Shown piece by piece: positions 36,173 through 46,190 of a stretch of DNA of 64,000 nucleotides (positions within the stretch are counted from its first letter, which is position 1; every line of letters begins with the position of its first letter). Below the pieces are notes generated by a model that saw only the letters and a list, made by a program, of their open reading frames with translations, did not search any database and had not been told where the DNA came from. Origin of the DNA: Betaproteobacteria bacterium (GTDB lineage: Bacteria; Pseudomonadota; Gammaproteobacteria; Burkholderiales; Burkholderiaceae_C). The stretch lies in contig JABCYW010000012.1 of NCBI GenBank assembly GCA_013289985.1, positions 1-64,000 of the forward strand, in the 5' to 3' direction. The position numbers and the translations under genes are program-made.

Positions 36173-36778
36173 ATGACTGAACTGAATCAAGAACAACAGG
36201 AGATCGCCCAGACGGCGGCCCGCCTGATCGTCGAGGACGGCCTCGACTACGCCAGCGCGCGCCGCAAGGCGATGCAGGAGCACGGCGGTGGCCGGCGGCT
36301 GCGCGAGGCGCCCGGCAACGAGGCGATCGAGGACGAAGTCCGCGCCCACATCGCCCTCTTCTGCGCCGACACCCAGCCGGTGGAGCTGCGCGCCCTGCGC
36401 GAGGCGGCGCTGCGCTGGATGCTGCGCCTGGCCGAGTTCCGGCCGCACGTGGGCGGCGCCGTCTGGCGCGGCACGGCCACGCGCCAGTCGGTCGTGCGCC
36501 TCGATCTCTACTGCGACGACATCAAGGCGCCCGAGATCGCGCTGTTGAACAAGGGCGTCGCCTACGAGACAGTCAGCGAGCCGCTGGGCAAGGGCGAGCA
36601 CGCGCTGACGCTGGTGGTGGGCGAGCACGACCGGTCGCTGGACGACTGGATCACCATCCACCTGAACATCCTGGACCTGGACGACCTGCGCGGCGCGCTC
36701 AAGCCCGACTCGCGCGGGCAGACCTGGCGCGGCGACGCCGCCGGCCTGCGCCGGCTGCTGGAAGAGGAGACCGCATGA
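36173..36778 (+). CDS. Conserved hypothetical protein
   Basis: 201 residues from the ATG at 36173, four bases after the mtgA stop. I do not recognise a named domain. The N-terminus (EQQEIAQTAARLIVEDGLDYASARRKAMQ) is helical; the middle has a patterned segment FRPHVGGAVWRGTATRQSVVRLDLYCDDIKAPEIALLNKGV that could belong to a nucleotide-handling fold, and the end is acidic. No signal peptide or membrane helix. Its stop overlaps the start of the thioredoxin-like gene by 4 bp, so the two are translationally coupled. Confidence 0.75.
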   Translation: MTELNQEQQEIAQTAARLIVEDGLDYASARRKAMQEHGGGRRLREAPGNEAIEDEVRAHIALFCADTQPVELRALREAALRWMLRLAEFRPHVGGAVWRGTATRQSVVRLDLYCDDIKAPEIALLNKGVAYETVSEPLGKGEHALTLVVGEHDRSLDDWITIHLNILDLDDLRGALKPDSRGQTWRGDAAGLRRLLEEETA

Positions 36779-37350
36779 CGTCGCCATTGACGCGCCGCGA
36801 GGTCGTGGTCGGCCTGGCGCTCGGTTCCGTGGGCCTGGGCGCCGGCGCCTGGCTGCGCCACCGCCATCAGCCCCCGGTGATCGTCGGCGACACCGCCGCC
36901 GCCGCGGCCTCGGCCGCCGGCATCGCGCTGCCGCCGCTGACGCCGCTCCCGTCGCCCATCGTCACCACCGACGGCCGCACGCTGAGCAATGCCGACATCG
37001 CCGGCCGCGTCGTGGTGCTCAATTTCTGGGCACCCTGGTGTCCGCCCTGCGTGCGCGAGATGCCGGAACTGGACCGGTTCGCCCGGTCGGAGGCCGGCAA
37101 GGACGCGCTGGTGATCGGCCTGGCGATCGACGAGCAGCCGGCCGTGGACAAGTTCATCGCGGCTCATCCGGTCTCATTCCCGATCTCCATCCTCGGGTAT
37201 GCCGGACTTGCCTGGGCCCGCCGCCTCAGCAATGATCCGAACGTCGCCCTGCCCTTCACGGCCGTGTTCGACCGCTCCCAACGACTCGCGCAACACAAGT
37301 TCGGCGCGACCAACGCGGCGGAACTGACGGGTTGGGTGCGCGGATCCTGA
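36775..37350 (+). CDS. TlpA-like periplasmic thioredoxin
   Basis: 191 residues. The N-terminus reads LTRREVVVGLALGSVGLGAGAW: a twin-arginine pair before a hydrophobic stretch, so Tat export or a membrane anchor is possible. The thioredoxin domain (about 60-188) has the redox motif WCPPC and a later cis-proline region (ALPFTAVFD). TlpA/ResA proteins reduce periplasmic thiols, for example in cytochrome maturation. Coupled to the upstream hypothetical gene. Confidence 0.85.
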   Translation: MTSPLTRREVVVGLALGSVGLGAGAWLRHRHQPPVIVGDTAAAAASAAGIALPPLTPLPSPIVTTDGRTLSNADIAGRVVVLNFWAPWCPPCVREMPELDRFARSEAGKDALVIGLAIDEQPAVDKFIAAHPVSFPISILGYAGLAWARRLSNDPNVALPFTAVFDRSQRLAQHKFGATNAAELTGWVRGS

Positions 37351-37352
37351 TC

Positions 37353-37366
37353 GATCTTGCAAGATC
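37353..37366. repeat. Perfect 14-bp palindrome after the TlpA-like gene
   Basis: GATCTTGCAAGATC, two bases after the stop codon. No T-run; a possible protein-binding site or weak transcript end. The rest of the 211-bp gap up to aroQ holds the promoter at 37442. Confidence 0.35.
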
Positions 37367-37441
37367 CGGCGCGACGGTCGCTCCTGGCGGGTGCGAAAGA
37401 GCGGCTTGTGACCGCATCTGCGTGGTCAAGCGCGACAAGAG

Positions 37442-37469
37442 TTGTCAAGCACTCTTTTTAGGGTAAATT
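37442..37469 (+). promoter_or_regulatory. Sigma-70-like promoter upstream of aroQ-accBC-prmA
   Basis: TTGTCA (37442-37447), 16-bp spacer, TAAATT (37464-37469), in an AT-richer patch 93 bp before aroQ. Confidence 0.55.
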
Positions 37470-37561
37470 CTCGCTTAGTGGCGCGAACAGCAGTCAACCC
37501 GGCGTAAAGTCCGCTTCTTTCGAATTGAACCATCGGCCTCCGCGGCCGGCTTGCGCATCGC

Positions 37562-38005
37562 ATGAACGTCCTCGTGCTTCACGGTCCCAACCTGAACCTG
37601 CTCGGTACTCGCGAGCCGGCAGTGTATGGAAGTACCACGTTGGCCAATATTGACCGCGATTTGCTGCAGATGGCTCAAGAAGCCGGCTCCACGCTGCAAA
37701 GCCTGCAGAGCAACCATGAAGGCGTGCTGATCGACCGCGTCCACGCGGCCCGTGCCGACGGCACCGACTTCATCGTGATCAATCCGGGCGCGTTCACGCA
37801 CACCAGCGTGGCGCTGCGCGATGCAATCGCGGGCGTGGCCATCCCGTTCGTCGAGGTGCACCTGTCGAACGTGCATCGCCGCGAGCCGTTCCGGCACCAT
37901 TCCTATTTCTCAGACCTGGCCGAAGGCGTGATCGTCGGCCTCGGCGCCCAGGGCTACTCCCTGGCGCTGAGGTTCGCCCTCTCTCGCGCCCCCGTGCGCA
38001 AGTAG
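37562..38005 (+). CDS. aroQ: Type II 3-dehydroquinate dehydratase
   Basis: 147 residues, the dodecameric class II enzyme of the shikimate pathway. [17 protein letters not shown] at the N-terminus, [12 protein letters not shown], the catalytic [15 protein letters not shown] and [13 protein letters not shown] are all present. Betaproteobacteria commonly place aroQ before accB. First gene of aroQ-accB-accC-prmA. Confidence 0.96.
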   Translation: MNVLVLHGPNLNLLGTREPAVYGSTTLANIDRDLLQMAQEAGSTLQSLQSNHEGVLIDRVHAARADGTDFIVINPGAFTHTSVALRDAIAGVAIPFVEVHLSNVHRREPFRHHSYFSDLAEGVIVGLGAQGYSLALRFALSRAPVRK

Positions 38006-38071
38006 CGCGCCCAGCGGCCCGGCGCCACGAGCGCCGTCCACAAGCCAATTTTTCCAGGAGACTGTTCCATC

Positions 38072-38542
38072 ATGGACATGCGCAAGCTCAAGACCTTGGT
38101 CGACCTCGTTTCGGAGTCCAACATCTCGGAACTCGAAATCACCGAAGCCGAGGGCAAGGTTCGCATCGTCAAGGCCGGCTACGGCGTCCCGACGACGATG
38201 ATGATGCAGCCCGCCGGGCAGATGATGATGCAGCCGGCGCCCCAGCAGGCCGCCCCGGCCGGCGCCGACGCCGCGCCCGCCCCGGTGGCCGAGGCCGTCG
38301 CGCCGACGGGCCACGTGGTCAAGTCGCCCATGGTCGGCACCTTCTACCGCTCGGCCAGCCCGGGCTCCAAGCCATTCGCCGAGGTGGGGGCCGCGATCAA
38401 GGAAGGCGAGCCGATCTGCATCATCGAGGCGATGAAGATCATGAACGAGATCGAGGCCGACATGTCCGGCACGATCAGCAAGATCCTGGTCGAGAACGGC
38501 CAGGCGGTGGAATTCGGTCAGCCGCTGTTCATCGTCGAATAA
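38072..38542 (+). CDS. accB: Biotin carboxyl carrier protein of acetyl-CoA carboxylase
   Basis: 156 residues: an N-terminal helical part ([23 protein letters not shown]), a Met/Gln/Ala/Pro-rich linker and the biotinyl domain with EAMKIMNEI, Lys122 being the biotinylated residue. It carries CO2 from AccC to the carboxyltransferase. 66 bp after aroQ and 13 bp before accC. Confidence 0.97.
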   Translation: MDMRKLKTLVDLVSESNISELEITEAEGKVRIVKAGYGVPTTMMMQPAGQMMMQPAPQQAAPAGADAAPAPVAEAVAPTGHVVKSPMVGTFYRSASPGSKPFAEVGAAIKEGEPICIIEAMKIMNEIEADMSGTISKILVENGQAVEFGQPLFIVE

Positions 38543-38555
38543 GCGGACCGCTGTC

Positions 38556-39904
<1,349 letters not shown>

Positions 39905-39905
<1 letters not shown>

Positions 39906-40813
39906 TGTTCGAGCTGGTGCTGCAGGCCCCCGAATCCCTCGTGGAATCGGTGTCCGACGCGTTGATGGAGGAACTGGACGCGCTGTCGGTCTCGGTGGAG
40001 GATTCCGACGCCGATACCGACGCCGAGAAGGCGTTGTTCGGCGAGCCCGGCATGCCGGCACCGAGCGCGGGCTGGCAACGCTCCACGCTGAAGGCCCTGT
40101 TCGAGACGGAGCAGGCCGCCAGCGAGGCGGCCACGCTGCTGCTGGCGCAGGACTGGGCCACGCAGCCGGGCGCGAGCGTCAGCATGACGGCGATGCACAA
40201 GGTGGAAGAGCAGGACTGGGTGCGCCTGACACAGTCGCAGTTCGATCCGGTCGAGATCACACCCACGTTCTGGATCGTGCCCACGTGGCACGAGCCGCCG
40301 GCCGCCGCCACGCGCCTGATCCGGCTCGACCCGGGCATGGCCTTCGGCACCGGCACGCACCCGACCACGCGCATGTGCCTGGGCTGGATCGCGGCGCACG
40401 AGGCCGACATCCGCGGCCGGCGCGTGCTGGACTACGGCTGCGGCTCGGGCATCCTGGCCATCGGCGCCGCGCTGCACGGCGGCGCGCCGATCGACGCCGT
40501 CGACATCGACCCCGCGGCCATCACCACCGCCGCGCAGAACGCCGCCGACAACGGCGTGACGCTGCGCTCCGGCGCGCCCGACATGGCCTCGGGCCAGTAC
40601 CCGCTGGTGCTGGCCAACATCCTCGCCACGCCGCTGAAGATGCTCGCTCCGCTGCTGTGCGGCCACGTCGCCGCCGGCGGCCACCTGGTGCTGGCCGGCA
40701 TCCTCGACCGCCAGGCCGACGAGCTCAAGGCCGCCTACGCGCCCTGGATCGCGCTGGAGGTGAGCAACACGGTGGACGGCTGGATCCTCATGACGGGACG
40801 CAAGGCCGCCTGA
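39905..40813 (+). CDS. prmA: Ribosomal protein L11 methyltransferase
   Basis: 302 residues. N-terminal L11-binding domain (about 1-80), linker, then a SAM-binding domain with DPGMAFGTGTHPTTRMCL and motif I VLDYGCGSGILAIGAA; the NILATPL segment contains the post-III site. It trimethylates L11 lysines. Translation is coupled to accC by the 1-bp overlap. Confidence 0.95.
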
Positions 40814-40848
40814 GCCTCGCCGCCTCCGTTACGGCGCGTGACGATCAC

Positions 40849-40864
40849 ATACCAGGTGGGGTAT
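40849..40864. promoter_or_regulatory. 16-bp palindrome ATAC-N8-GTAT (copy 2)
   Basis: ATACCAGGTGGGGTAT in the 106-bp gap between prmA and the DUF3426 gene, 55 bp before its start. It shares the outer ATAC/GTAT arms and the CCAGGTGG core with the reverse complement of the copy at 30455-30470. A -10-like TATGAT follows at about 40908. Confidence 0.4.
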
Positions 40865-40919
40865 CCGATCCTGGTTCGCCCGGCGGGGAATCCCCCTGCC
40901 CGCGTCGTATGATTCGGGC

Positions 40920-42554
40920 ATGAGCCTCGCCACCCGCTGCCCCGCCTGCGGCACGATCTTTCGTGTCGTGCAGGACCAGCTCAAGGTGTCCGAAGGCTGG
41001 GTGCGCTGCGGCCAGTGCCACGAGGTCTTCCACGGCATCGAGGCCTTGTTCGACCTCGACAGCGACCCGGCCGTCGCCGCCCGTCGCGCCGCCGCGCGTG
41101 CCACGTCCACGTCCACGGCGCCGGCCACGCGCGCGTTCGCCGAGCAGCGCGCGAGCGCGCCGATTCCCTTCCCGACGCCAAGCTCGCCGCCACCCGCGCC
41201 ATCGCCCATCGCGATCCCGGCCCGGCCGGCCGTCTCGCCGCCGCCGGCGGGCGCGCAAGGCCTCTCCACGTTCGGCGCGCCGGACCATCCGCCCGCGGCG
41301 CCCGCCACGCGGCCCGGCTACACCGGCTTCACGCCGGCCACCCGGCCCTTGCCGCCGGCTCCGCAGGCACCGGCCCCCCAGGCATCGCAGCCGGCCCCGG
41401 CGCCCACCTCCTTCTCGCCCGTCGCCACACGCGGCACCATCGCGCCGCGTTTCGCAGCGCGACTGGCCGAGGAGGCGGCGCGCGCGCAATCCCTCACGCC
41501 CGGGGCCATCCCCGCGGCCTTCCCGCCGCCGGCCGCACCGCAGGCGCCCGCGCCCTTCGGCGGCGCGCTGGGCCTGCCGAGCGCAACGGGTTGGCAACCG
41601 GCCGCGGCCCCCGCTGCGGTGGTCGTGCCCGAGCCGGCCGCGCCGCCCGAGCCCGCACCCGAGCCGCCGGCGATGTACATCCCGCCATCGCTGCTCGCGC
41701 GCCGCCCGGTCGTGGAGCCGCCGCCCGAGCCCGCGCCCGCGGAGACGCCGTCCACACCCCGGACGACGAGCACCGCGGCCGACCTCGCCGACGAATTCGC
41801 CGCACCGGCTCCCGAATCGGTGCCGGCCTTCGCGGTCGCGCCCAAGCCCGCGCCCGACATCGGCGGCCCGACCACGCCCAGCCAGCCAGCCGACGCCGAT
41901 GCCGACGACGCACGCGCCGGACCGCCGACGCTCGCGTCGATGCTGCCCGAGGACGCCGGCGACTGGCCGCCCAGGAAGAAGAAGGCAGGCAAGGGCACCG
42001 ACACGCCCGGCACCGAGGTGGCGCTGGTCGACAAGACCAAGGATCCACGCTTCCTGCGCGAGGCCCGCAGTGGCGCGCGCTGGCGCAAGCCGTGGGTGCG
42101 CGCCGTGCTGAGCGTCGCGCTGCTGCTGCTCGTCGTGGCCGCGGCGGGCCAGGTGGCCTGGCCCCAGCGCGACACGCTCGCCGCGCGCTGGCCCGCCACC
42201 CTGCCCGCCTGGCAATGGCTTTGCGAGCAGGCCGACTGCAGGATCGAGGCACCGCGCGCGATCGCCAGCCTCGCGCTGGACGGCAGCTCGCTCACCCGCA
42301 CCGACACCGAGCACGTGCTGCTGTTCGCCGCCGACCTGCACAACCGCGCCGAGCACGCGGTGCGCATGCCGTCCTTCGACGTGACGTTCATGGACCTGAA
42401 CGGCGAGATCGTCTCGCGCAAGGTGCTCACGCCGGAACAACTGGGCATCCACCAGGACGCGCTGCCGGCCGAAGGCGAGCTGCACGTGCACGCCCGGCTG
42501 CAGGTGGGCACGCTGGCGGCCAGCGGCTTCCAGGCCGACCTGTTCTATCCCTGA
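40920..42554 (+). CDS. DUF3426 protein with N-terminal zinc ribbon
   Basis: 544 residues. An MJ0042-type zinc finger at the N-terminus (C7/C10 and C30/C33), a long low-complexity Pro/Ala region (about 55-345), one transmembrane helix (about 391-413) and a C-terminal DUF3426 domain with RLQVGTLAASGFQADLFYP. Function unknown; its place after prmA is conserved in Burkholderiales. The Pro/Ala region probably varies in length between strains. Confidence 0.88.
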   Translation: MSLATRCPACGTIFRVVQDQLKVSEGWVRCGQCHEVFHGIEALFDLDSDPAVAARRAAARATSTSTAPATRAFAEQRASAPIPFPTPSSPPPAPSPIAIPARPAVSPPPAGAQGLSTFGAPDHPPAAPATRPGYTGFTPATRPLPPAPQAPAPQASQPAPAPTSFSPVATRGTIAPRFAARLAEEAARAQSLTPGAIPAAFPPPAAPQAPAPFGGALGLPSATGWQPAAAPAAVVVPEPAAPPEPAPEPPAMYIPPSLLARRPVVEPPPEPAPAETPSTPRTTSTAADLADEFAAPAPESVPAFAVAPKPAPDIGGPTTPSQPADADADDARAGPPTLASMLPEDAGDWPPRKKKAGKGTDTPGTEVALVDKTKDPRFLREARSGARWRKPWVRAVLSVALLLLVVAAAGQVAWPQRDTLAARWPATLPAWQWLCEQADCRIEAPRAIASLALDGSSLTRTDTEHVLLFAADLHNRAEHAVRMPSFDVTFMDLNGEIVSRKVLTPEQLGIHQDALPAEGELHVHARLQVGTLAASGFQADLFYP

Positions 42555-42615
42555 GCTCGCGCGCGCTCCTGTCGCGCTGGCTTTCCTCGTTCACCCGTCT
42601 CCTGAAAGCTCCCCC

Positions 42616-43521
42616 ATGGCCAGCCTCGTCTGCGGATCCCTCGCGTTCGACACGATCACCGTCTTCCCGGGCCGCTTCGCCGACCAGATCATGCCGGAGC
42701 AGCTGCACATCCTGAACGTGTCGTTCCTGGTGCCCACGCTGCGCCGCGAGTACGGCGGCTGCGCCGGCAACATCGCCTACACGCTCAAGCTGCTGGGCGG
42801 CGAGCCGGTGGTGCTGGCCGCGCTCGGCAACGACGGCGCGAGCTACCTCGAGCACCTGAAGAAGCTGGGCATCTCCACCGACAGCGTGCACGTGGCCGCC
42901 GACAACTACACGGCGCAGGCGATCATCATCACCGACGCCGCCAACAACCAGATCACCGCGTTCCATCCGGGCGCGATGATGCAGGCGCACGAGGCCGGGC
43001 TGCCGGCGCGCGGCGACATCAAGCTGGCCATCATCGGTCCGGACGGGCGCGACGCGATGATCCGCCGCGCCGCCGACCTCGCCGCCGCGAAGATCCCGTT
43101 CGTCTTCGATCCGGGCCAGGGCCTGCCGATGTTCGACGGCGCCGACCTGCGCGCCTTCATCGCCCAGGCCACCTGGGTCACCGTCAACGACTACGAGGCG
43201 AAGATGCTCAGCGAGCGCACCGGCCTCGGCCTGGCGGAACTGTCGACCTCGCACCTGAAGGGCGTGATCGTGACGCTGGGCGACCAGGGCTGCGAGGTGT
43301 GGGAGCAAGGCGTGCGCACGCACGTGCCGGGCGTGGCCGCCGCCGAGGTGCTCGACCCGACCGGCTGCGGCGACGCCTTCCGCGGCGCGCTGCTGTACGG
43401 CCTCGAGAAGGGCTGGCCGCTGATCGATTGCGTCAAGCTGGGCAACCGGATCGGCGCCGTGAAGATCGCCTACCGCGGCGGGCAGAACCACCCGGTGGAC
43501 AGGGCGGCGCTGGGCGCCTGA
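42616..43521 (+). CDS. PfkB family carbohydrate (adenosine-type) kinase
   Basis: 301 residues, ribokinase fold. The substrate end has CGSLAFDTITVFPGRF and YGGCAGNIAYTLKLLGG; the catalytic anion hole is LDPTGCGDAFRGALL, with the base Asp at about 252. In Burkholderiales this group is often annotated as adenosine kinase; sugar kinase activity is also possible. Preceded by 61 bp with no clear promoter, and convergent with yggU (7 bp apart). Confidence 0.85.
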   Translation: MASLVCGSLAFDTITVFPGRFADQIMPEQLHILNVSFLVPTLRREYGGCAGNIAYTLKLLGGEPVVLAALGNDGASYLEHLKKLGISTDSVHVAADNYTAQAIIITDAANNQITAFHPGAMMQAHEAGLPARGDIKLAIIGPDGRDAMIRRAADLAAAKIPFVFDPGQGLPMFDGADLRAFIAQATWVTVNDYEAKMLSERTGLGLAELSTSHLKGVIVTLGDQGCEVWEQGVRTHVPGVAAAEVLDPTGCGDAFRGALLYGLEKGWPLIDCVKLGNRIGAVKIAYRGGQNHPVDRAALGA

Positions 43522-43528
43522 GCGCGCT

Positions 43529-43834
43529 TCAGGGCGGCGGCGACAGCACGTCGGCCAGCCAGCGCGCGGCGACATCGTGCGCCACGGCGATCGCCACCTG
43601 CTTGCGCCGGCTCGACTCGCCGCGCAGCACCTCGACATTGCGCCGCGGCACGCCCAGCGACTTCGCCAGCCACGCCACCAGCGCCTCGTTCGCTCGCCCG
43701 TCGATCGGCGGCGCCGCCAGCCGCACGCGCAGCGCGCCATCGTGCAGGCCATCGACCTCGGTGCGCTTCGCGTTGGGCATCACGCTCAACTGCAGCAGCA
43801 CGCCGTCGCCGCGGCGCGAGAGTGGCGAGGTCAT
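43529..43834 (-). CDS. DUF167/YggU family protein
   Basis: 101 residues. The family signature is LQLSVMPNAKRTEVDGLHDGALRVRLAAPPIDGRANEALVAWLAKSLGV, followed by VEVLRGESSRRKQVAI. Fold is known, function is not. An upstream ATG at 43852 overlaps the terminator hairpin and was rejected. It lies downstream of the histone-like gene but is separated from it by that terminator. Confidence 0.85.
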   Translation of the reverse strand: MTSPLSRRGDGVLLQLSVMPNAKRTEVDGLHDGALRVRLAAPPIDGRANEALVAWLAKSLGVPRRNVEVLRGESSRRKQVAIAVAHDVAARWLADVLSPPP

Positions 43835-43853
43835 AGCTCCAGCTTTCCCCAAG

Positions 43854-43878
43854 AAAAAGCCCGGCCGAGGCCGGGCTT
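43854..43878 (-). terminator. Rho-independent terminator of the histone H1-like gene
   Basis: On the minus strand a 10-bp perfect stem (AAGCCCGGCC / GGCCGGGCTT, 43857-43878) with a 2-nt loop is followed by a run of T. It lies 23 bp after the histone-like stop codon. Confidence 0.88.
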
Positions 43879-43901
43879 CCAGTCAAGCGAGAACGCTTTC
43901 C

Positions 43902-44408
43902 TCAGGGCTTGTTGCCCGTGGGGAACGGCCAGGCGGCTGCCGGGCTCAGAGCGGTCTTCGCAGCAGGCGCAGGAGCCGTTGCAGGCGCAGCGGGCGCCGC
44001 GGGCGCCGCCTTCTTTGCAGCGGGCTTCTTGGCGGCAGCCTTCTTCGCAGGCGCCTTGGCGGCCGCCTTCTTCGCAGGCGCCTTCGCAGCGGCCTTCTTC
44101 GCAGGCGCCTTGGCGGCCGCCTTCTTCGCAGGCGCGGCCTTCTTCGCCGGGGCCTTCTTGGCAGCAGCCTTCTTGGCGACCGGCTTCTTCGCCGCAGCCT
44201 TCTTGGCGACCGGCTTCTTCGCAGCCGGCTTCTTCGCCGCTACGGCCTTCTTCGCCGGAGCCTTCTTGGCCGGAGCCTTCTTGGCCGGAGCCGCCTTCTT
44301 GGCCGGAGCCTTCTTCGCCGCCGCCTTCTTGGCCGGGGCTGCCTTCTTGGCCGGAGCCTTCTTTGCCGGAGCCGCCTTCTTCGCGACCGGTTTCTTCGCA
44401 GTTGCCAT
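43902..44408 (-). CDS. Histone H1-like / AlgP-type lysine-rich DNA-binding protein
   Basis: 168 residues, almost all built of repeats of the type AKKAPAKKAAPAKK, KKPVAKKAA and KKAAAKAPA. The last ~30 residues (SPAAAWPFPTGNKP end) are non-repetitive and conserved in Burkholderiales. Such proteins resemble the eukaryotic H1 tail and AlgP and bind nucleic acid by charge. The start codon at 44408 is set by a strong AAGGAG six bases upstream (44415-44420). The repeats should make length variable between strains. Confidence 0.9.
   Translation of the reverse strand: MATAKKPVAKKAAPAKKAPAKKAAPAKKAAAKKAPAKKAAPAKKAPAKKAPAKKAVAAKKPAAKKPVAKKAAAKKPVAKKAAAKKAPAKKAAPAKKAAAKAPAKKAAAKAPAKKAAAKAPAKKAAAKKPAAKKAAPAAPAAPATAPAPAAKTALSPAAAWPFPTGNKP
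43965..44402. repeat. Degenerate short tandem repeats encoding Lys/Ala/Pro
   Basis: Repeated units around GCCTTCTTGGCCGGAGCC and GCCTTCTTCGCAGGCGCC, read on the minus strand as AKKAPAKKA. The units are imperfect and in frame, so slippage would change protein length by whole units. Confidence 0.8.
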
Positions 44409-44607
44409 TTCAATCTCCTTGATCAAGTTGCATGAAACGCCGCCCCAAAAACCGGTGCGGCATTCATCGCCTGCTTGCCTTGCCCACCGCACGAAGTGGC
44501 GGGTGGTTTGCATGACGATGAACTGGGTTGCAGTGCCAGCGAATCACATCTGACGATGATTCTTCTGGCGCCGCGGATCTTGATCTCTCTACAACGCCCT
44601 GATGACC

Positions 44608-44642
44608 GATCGTGTCCGCCTCGTGCGGACCTCGGAACGATC
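44608..44642. repeat. Composite hairpin at the nrdB 3' end
   Basis: Outer arms GATCGT/ACGATC and inner arms GTCCGC/GCGGAC around CTCGT, ending within the nrdB stop codon. No T-run. It may protect the nrdB mRNA end. The rest of the 232-bp gap up to the histone start holds no gene. Confidence 0.4.
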
Positions 44643-45876
44643 AGTCCCAGGACAGTGCGCCACCGGATTGGTACTCGATGACGCGGGTTTCAAAAAAGTT
44701 GCGTTCCTTCTTCAGGTCGATCATCTCGCTCATCCAGGGGAACGGGTTTTCCTCGTTCGGGAAGAGCGCCTCCAGGCCGATCTGCTGTGCACGCCGGTTG
44801 GCGATGTAGCGCAGGTAGCCCTTGAACATCGACGCGTTCAGACCCAGCACGCCACGCGGCATGGTGTCCTCGGCGTAGCGGTACTCGAGCTCGACCGCCT
44901 TCATGAACAGGCCCTTGATCTCCTGCTTGAACTCGGCCGTCCACAGGTGCGGATTCTCCAGCTTGACCTGGTTGATCAGGTCGATGCCGAAGTTGCAGTG
45001 CATGGACTCGTCGCGCAGGATGTACTGGTACTGCTCGGCGGCACCGGTCATCTTGTTCTGGCGGCCCATCGACAGGATCTGCGTGAAGCCGACGTAGAAG
45101 AACATGCCCTCCATCAGGCAGGCGAACACGATCAGGCTGCGCAGCAGCGTCTGGTCGTTTTCCGGCGTGCCGGTGTGGAAGTGCGGATCCATGATCGCTT
45201 CGATGAACGGGATCAGGAACTGGTCCTTGTCACGGATCGAGGCGACTTCGTTGTACGCGTTGAAGATCTCGCTCTCGTCGAGGCCGAGCGACTCGACGAT
45301 GTACTGGTACGCGTGCGTGTGGATCGCTTCCTCGAACGCCTGGCGCAGCAGGAACTGGCGGCACTCGGGGGCGGTGATGTGGCGATACGTGCCCAGCACG
45401 ATGTTGTTGGCGGCCAGCGAATCGGCCGTCACGAAGAAGCCGAGGTTGCGCTTGATGATGCGGCGCTCGTCTTCGGTCAGACCGTTCGGGTCCTTCCAAA
45501 GCGCGATGTCGCGCGACATGTTCACCTCTTGCGGCATCCAGTGGTTCGCGCACGTGGCGAGGTACTTCTCCCACGCCCACTTGTACTTGAACGGCACCAG
45601 CTGGTTGACGTCGGTCTGGCCGTTGATGATGCGCTTCTCGGCGGCCGTGACGCGGCGCGCGGACTTCGTGGCGTGCGTGGCGGCGATGGAGATCGCGGGC
45701 GAGACCTGCGGCTCGGAGTGCGGCACGGCGCGCGAGTCGACGGCTTGCGTCAGCACCGGCGCGGACTGCACATCGCGGAGCGACGGAGAGGCCGTCCGTC
45801 CGTCGTTGTTGAACGCGGTGGACGTCGTCGGCAGAGAACTTTGTGGAGACCGGAGGTCGTCTTCCCAGACCAGCAT
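44641..45876 (-). CDS. nrdB: Class I ribonucleotide reductase beta (radical) subunit
   Basis: 411 residues. Metal ligands are Asp152, Glu183, His186, Glu256, Glu290 and His293, with radical Tyr190 in [11 protein letters not shown]. These positions align without gaps, at a constant offset of 63, to the published residues of the Chlamydia class Ic subunit (E89, E120, H123, F127, E193, E227, H230), but here the first ligand is Asp and the radical site is Tyr. So this should be a tyrosyl-radical enzyme despite the close likeness. The first ~75 residues are a non-conserved extension. It works with NrdA and is expressed 314 bp downstream of it. Confidence 0.95.
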   Translation of the reverse strand: MLVWEDDLRSPQSSLPTTSTAFNNDGRTASPSLRDVQSAPVLTQAVDSRAVPHSEPQVSPAISIAATHATKSARRVTAAEKRIINGQTDVNQLVPFKYKWAWEKYLATCANHWMPQEVNMSRDIALWKDPNGLTEDERRIIKRNLGFFVTADSLAANNIVLGTYRHITAPECRQFLLRQAFEEAIHTHAYQYIVESLGLDESEIFNAYNEVASIRDKDQFLIPFIEAIMDPHFHTGTPENDQTLLRSLIVFACLMEGMFFYVGFTQILSMGRQNKMTGAAEQYQYILRDESMHCNFGIDLINQVKLENPHLWTAEFKQEIKGLFMKAVELEYRYAEDTMPRGVLGLNASMFKGYLRYIANRRAQQIGLEALFPNEENPFPWMSEMIDLKKERNFFETRVIEYQSGGALSWD

Positions 45877-46190
45877 GTGTGTGCTTCCTATGGCTCTGAA
45901 TTATCGGAGTGTTGTGTTGAAACACCAAGCACTTATTGACAGCGAAGCACTCTCGTTGTTGCTGCCTCGCATCGAAGCAGCGTCATTCGTCTCATGTGCT
46001 TCGCAGCATTTCGACTGATCGTGATCGCGCTCGTCATGCATGCGGCACGCGCTCGAGACTCGAGTGCGTGCGCATACGTGTGAGCGTGTCGGCATCGTCG
46101 TGAGAAGGTCGGTGCTTCGTGATGCTCAGCTCGAAACATACGTACATAACATCGGTATTACGTGCGTACGCAACGAGCTGACTTTCTGTC
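45877..46190. other. 314-bp nrdA-nrdB intergenic spacer, no gene
   Basis: Composition is visibly less GC-rich than the flanking genes, with many TACGTA/GTACG words. It contains the hairpin at 46045-46071. The short open frames here have no ribosome-binding site or known homology. Whether it holds an nrdB promoter or an RNA processing site cannot be read directly. Confidence 0.6.
46045..46071. repeat. 13-bp inverted repeat in the nrdA-nrdB spacer
   Basis: GCACGCGCTCGAG, one base, CTCGAGTGCGTGC: twelve Watson-Crick pairs and one G-T wobble. No T-run, so it could attenuate or protect the mRNA rather than terminate. Confidence 0.5.

Noticed and set aside
43857-43878. Terminator for the plus-strand PfkB gene
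   Set aside because: The T-run lies on the minus-strand side only, and the yggU gene stands between the hairpin and the kinase gene.
43965-44402. CRISPR-like array
   Set aside because: The repeats are short, contiguous, imperfect and in frame with a lysine-rich protein, without spacers or cas genes.
44641-45876. NrdB as a class Ic (Mn/Fe, Phe at the radical site) enzyme
   Set aside because: The radical position is Tyr190 and the first ligand Asp152, which is standard for tyrosyl-radical enzymes.
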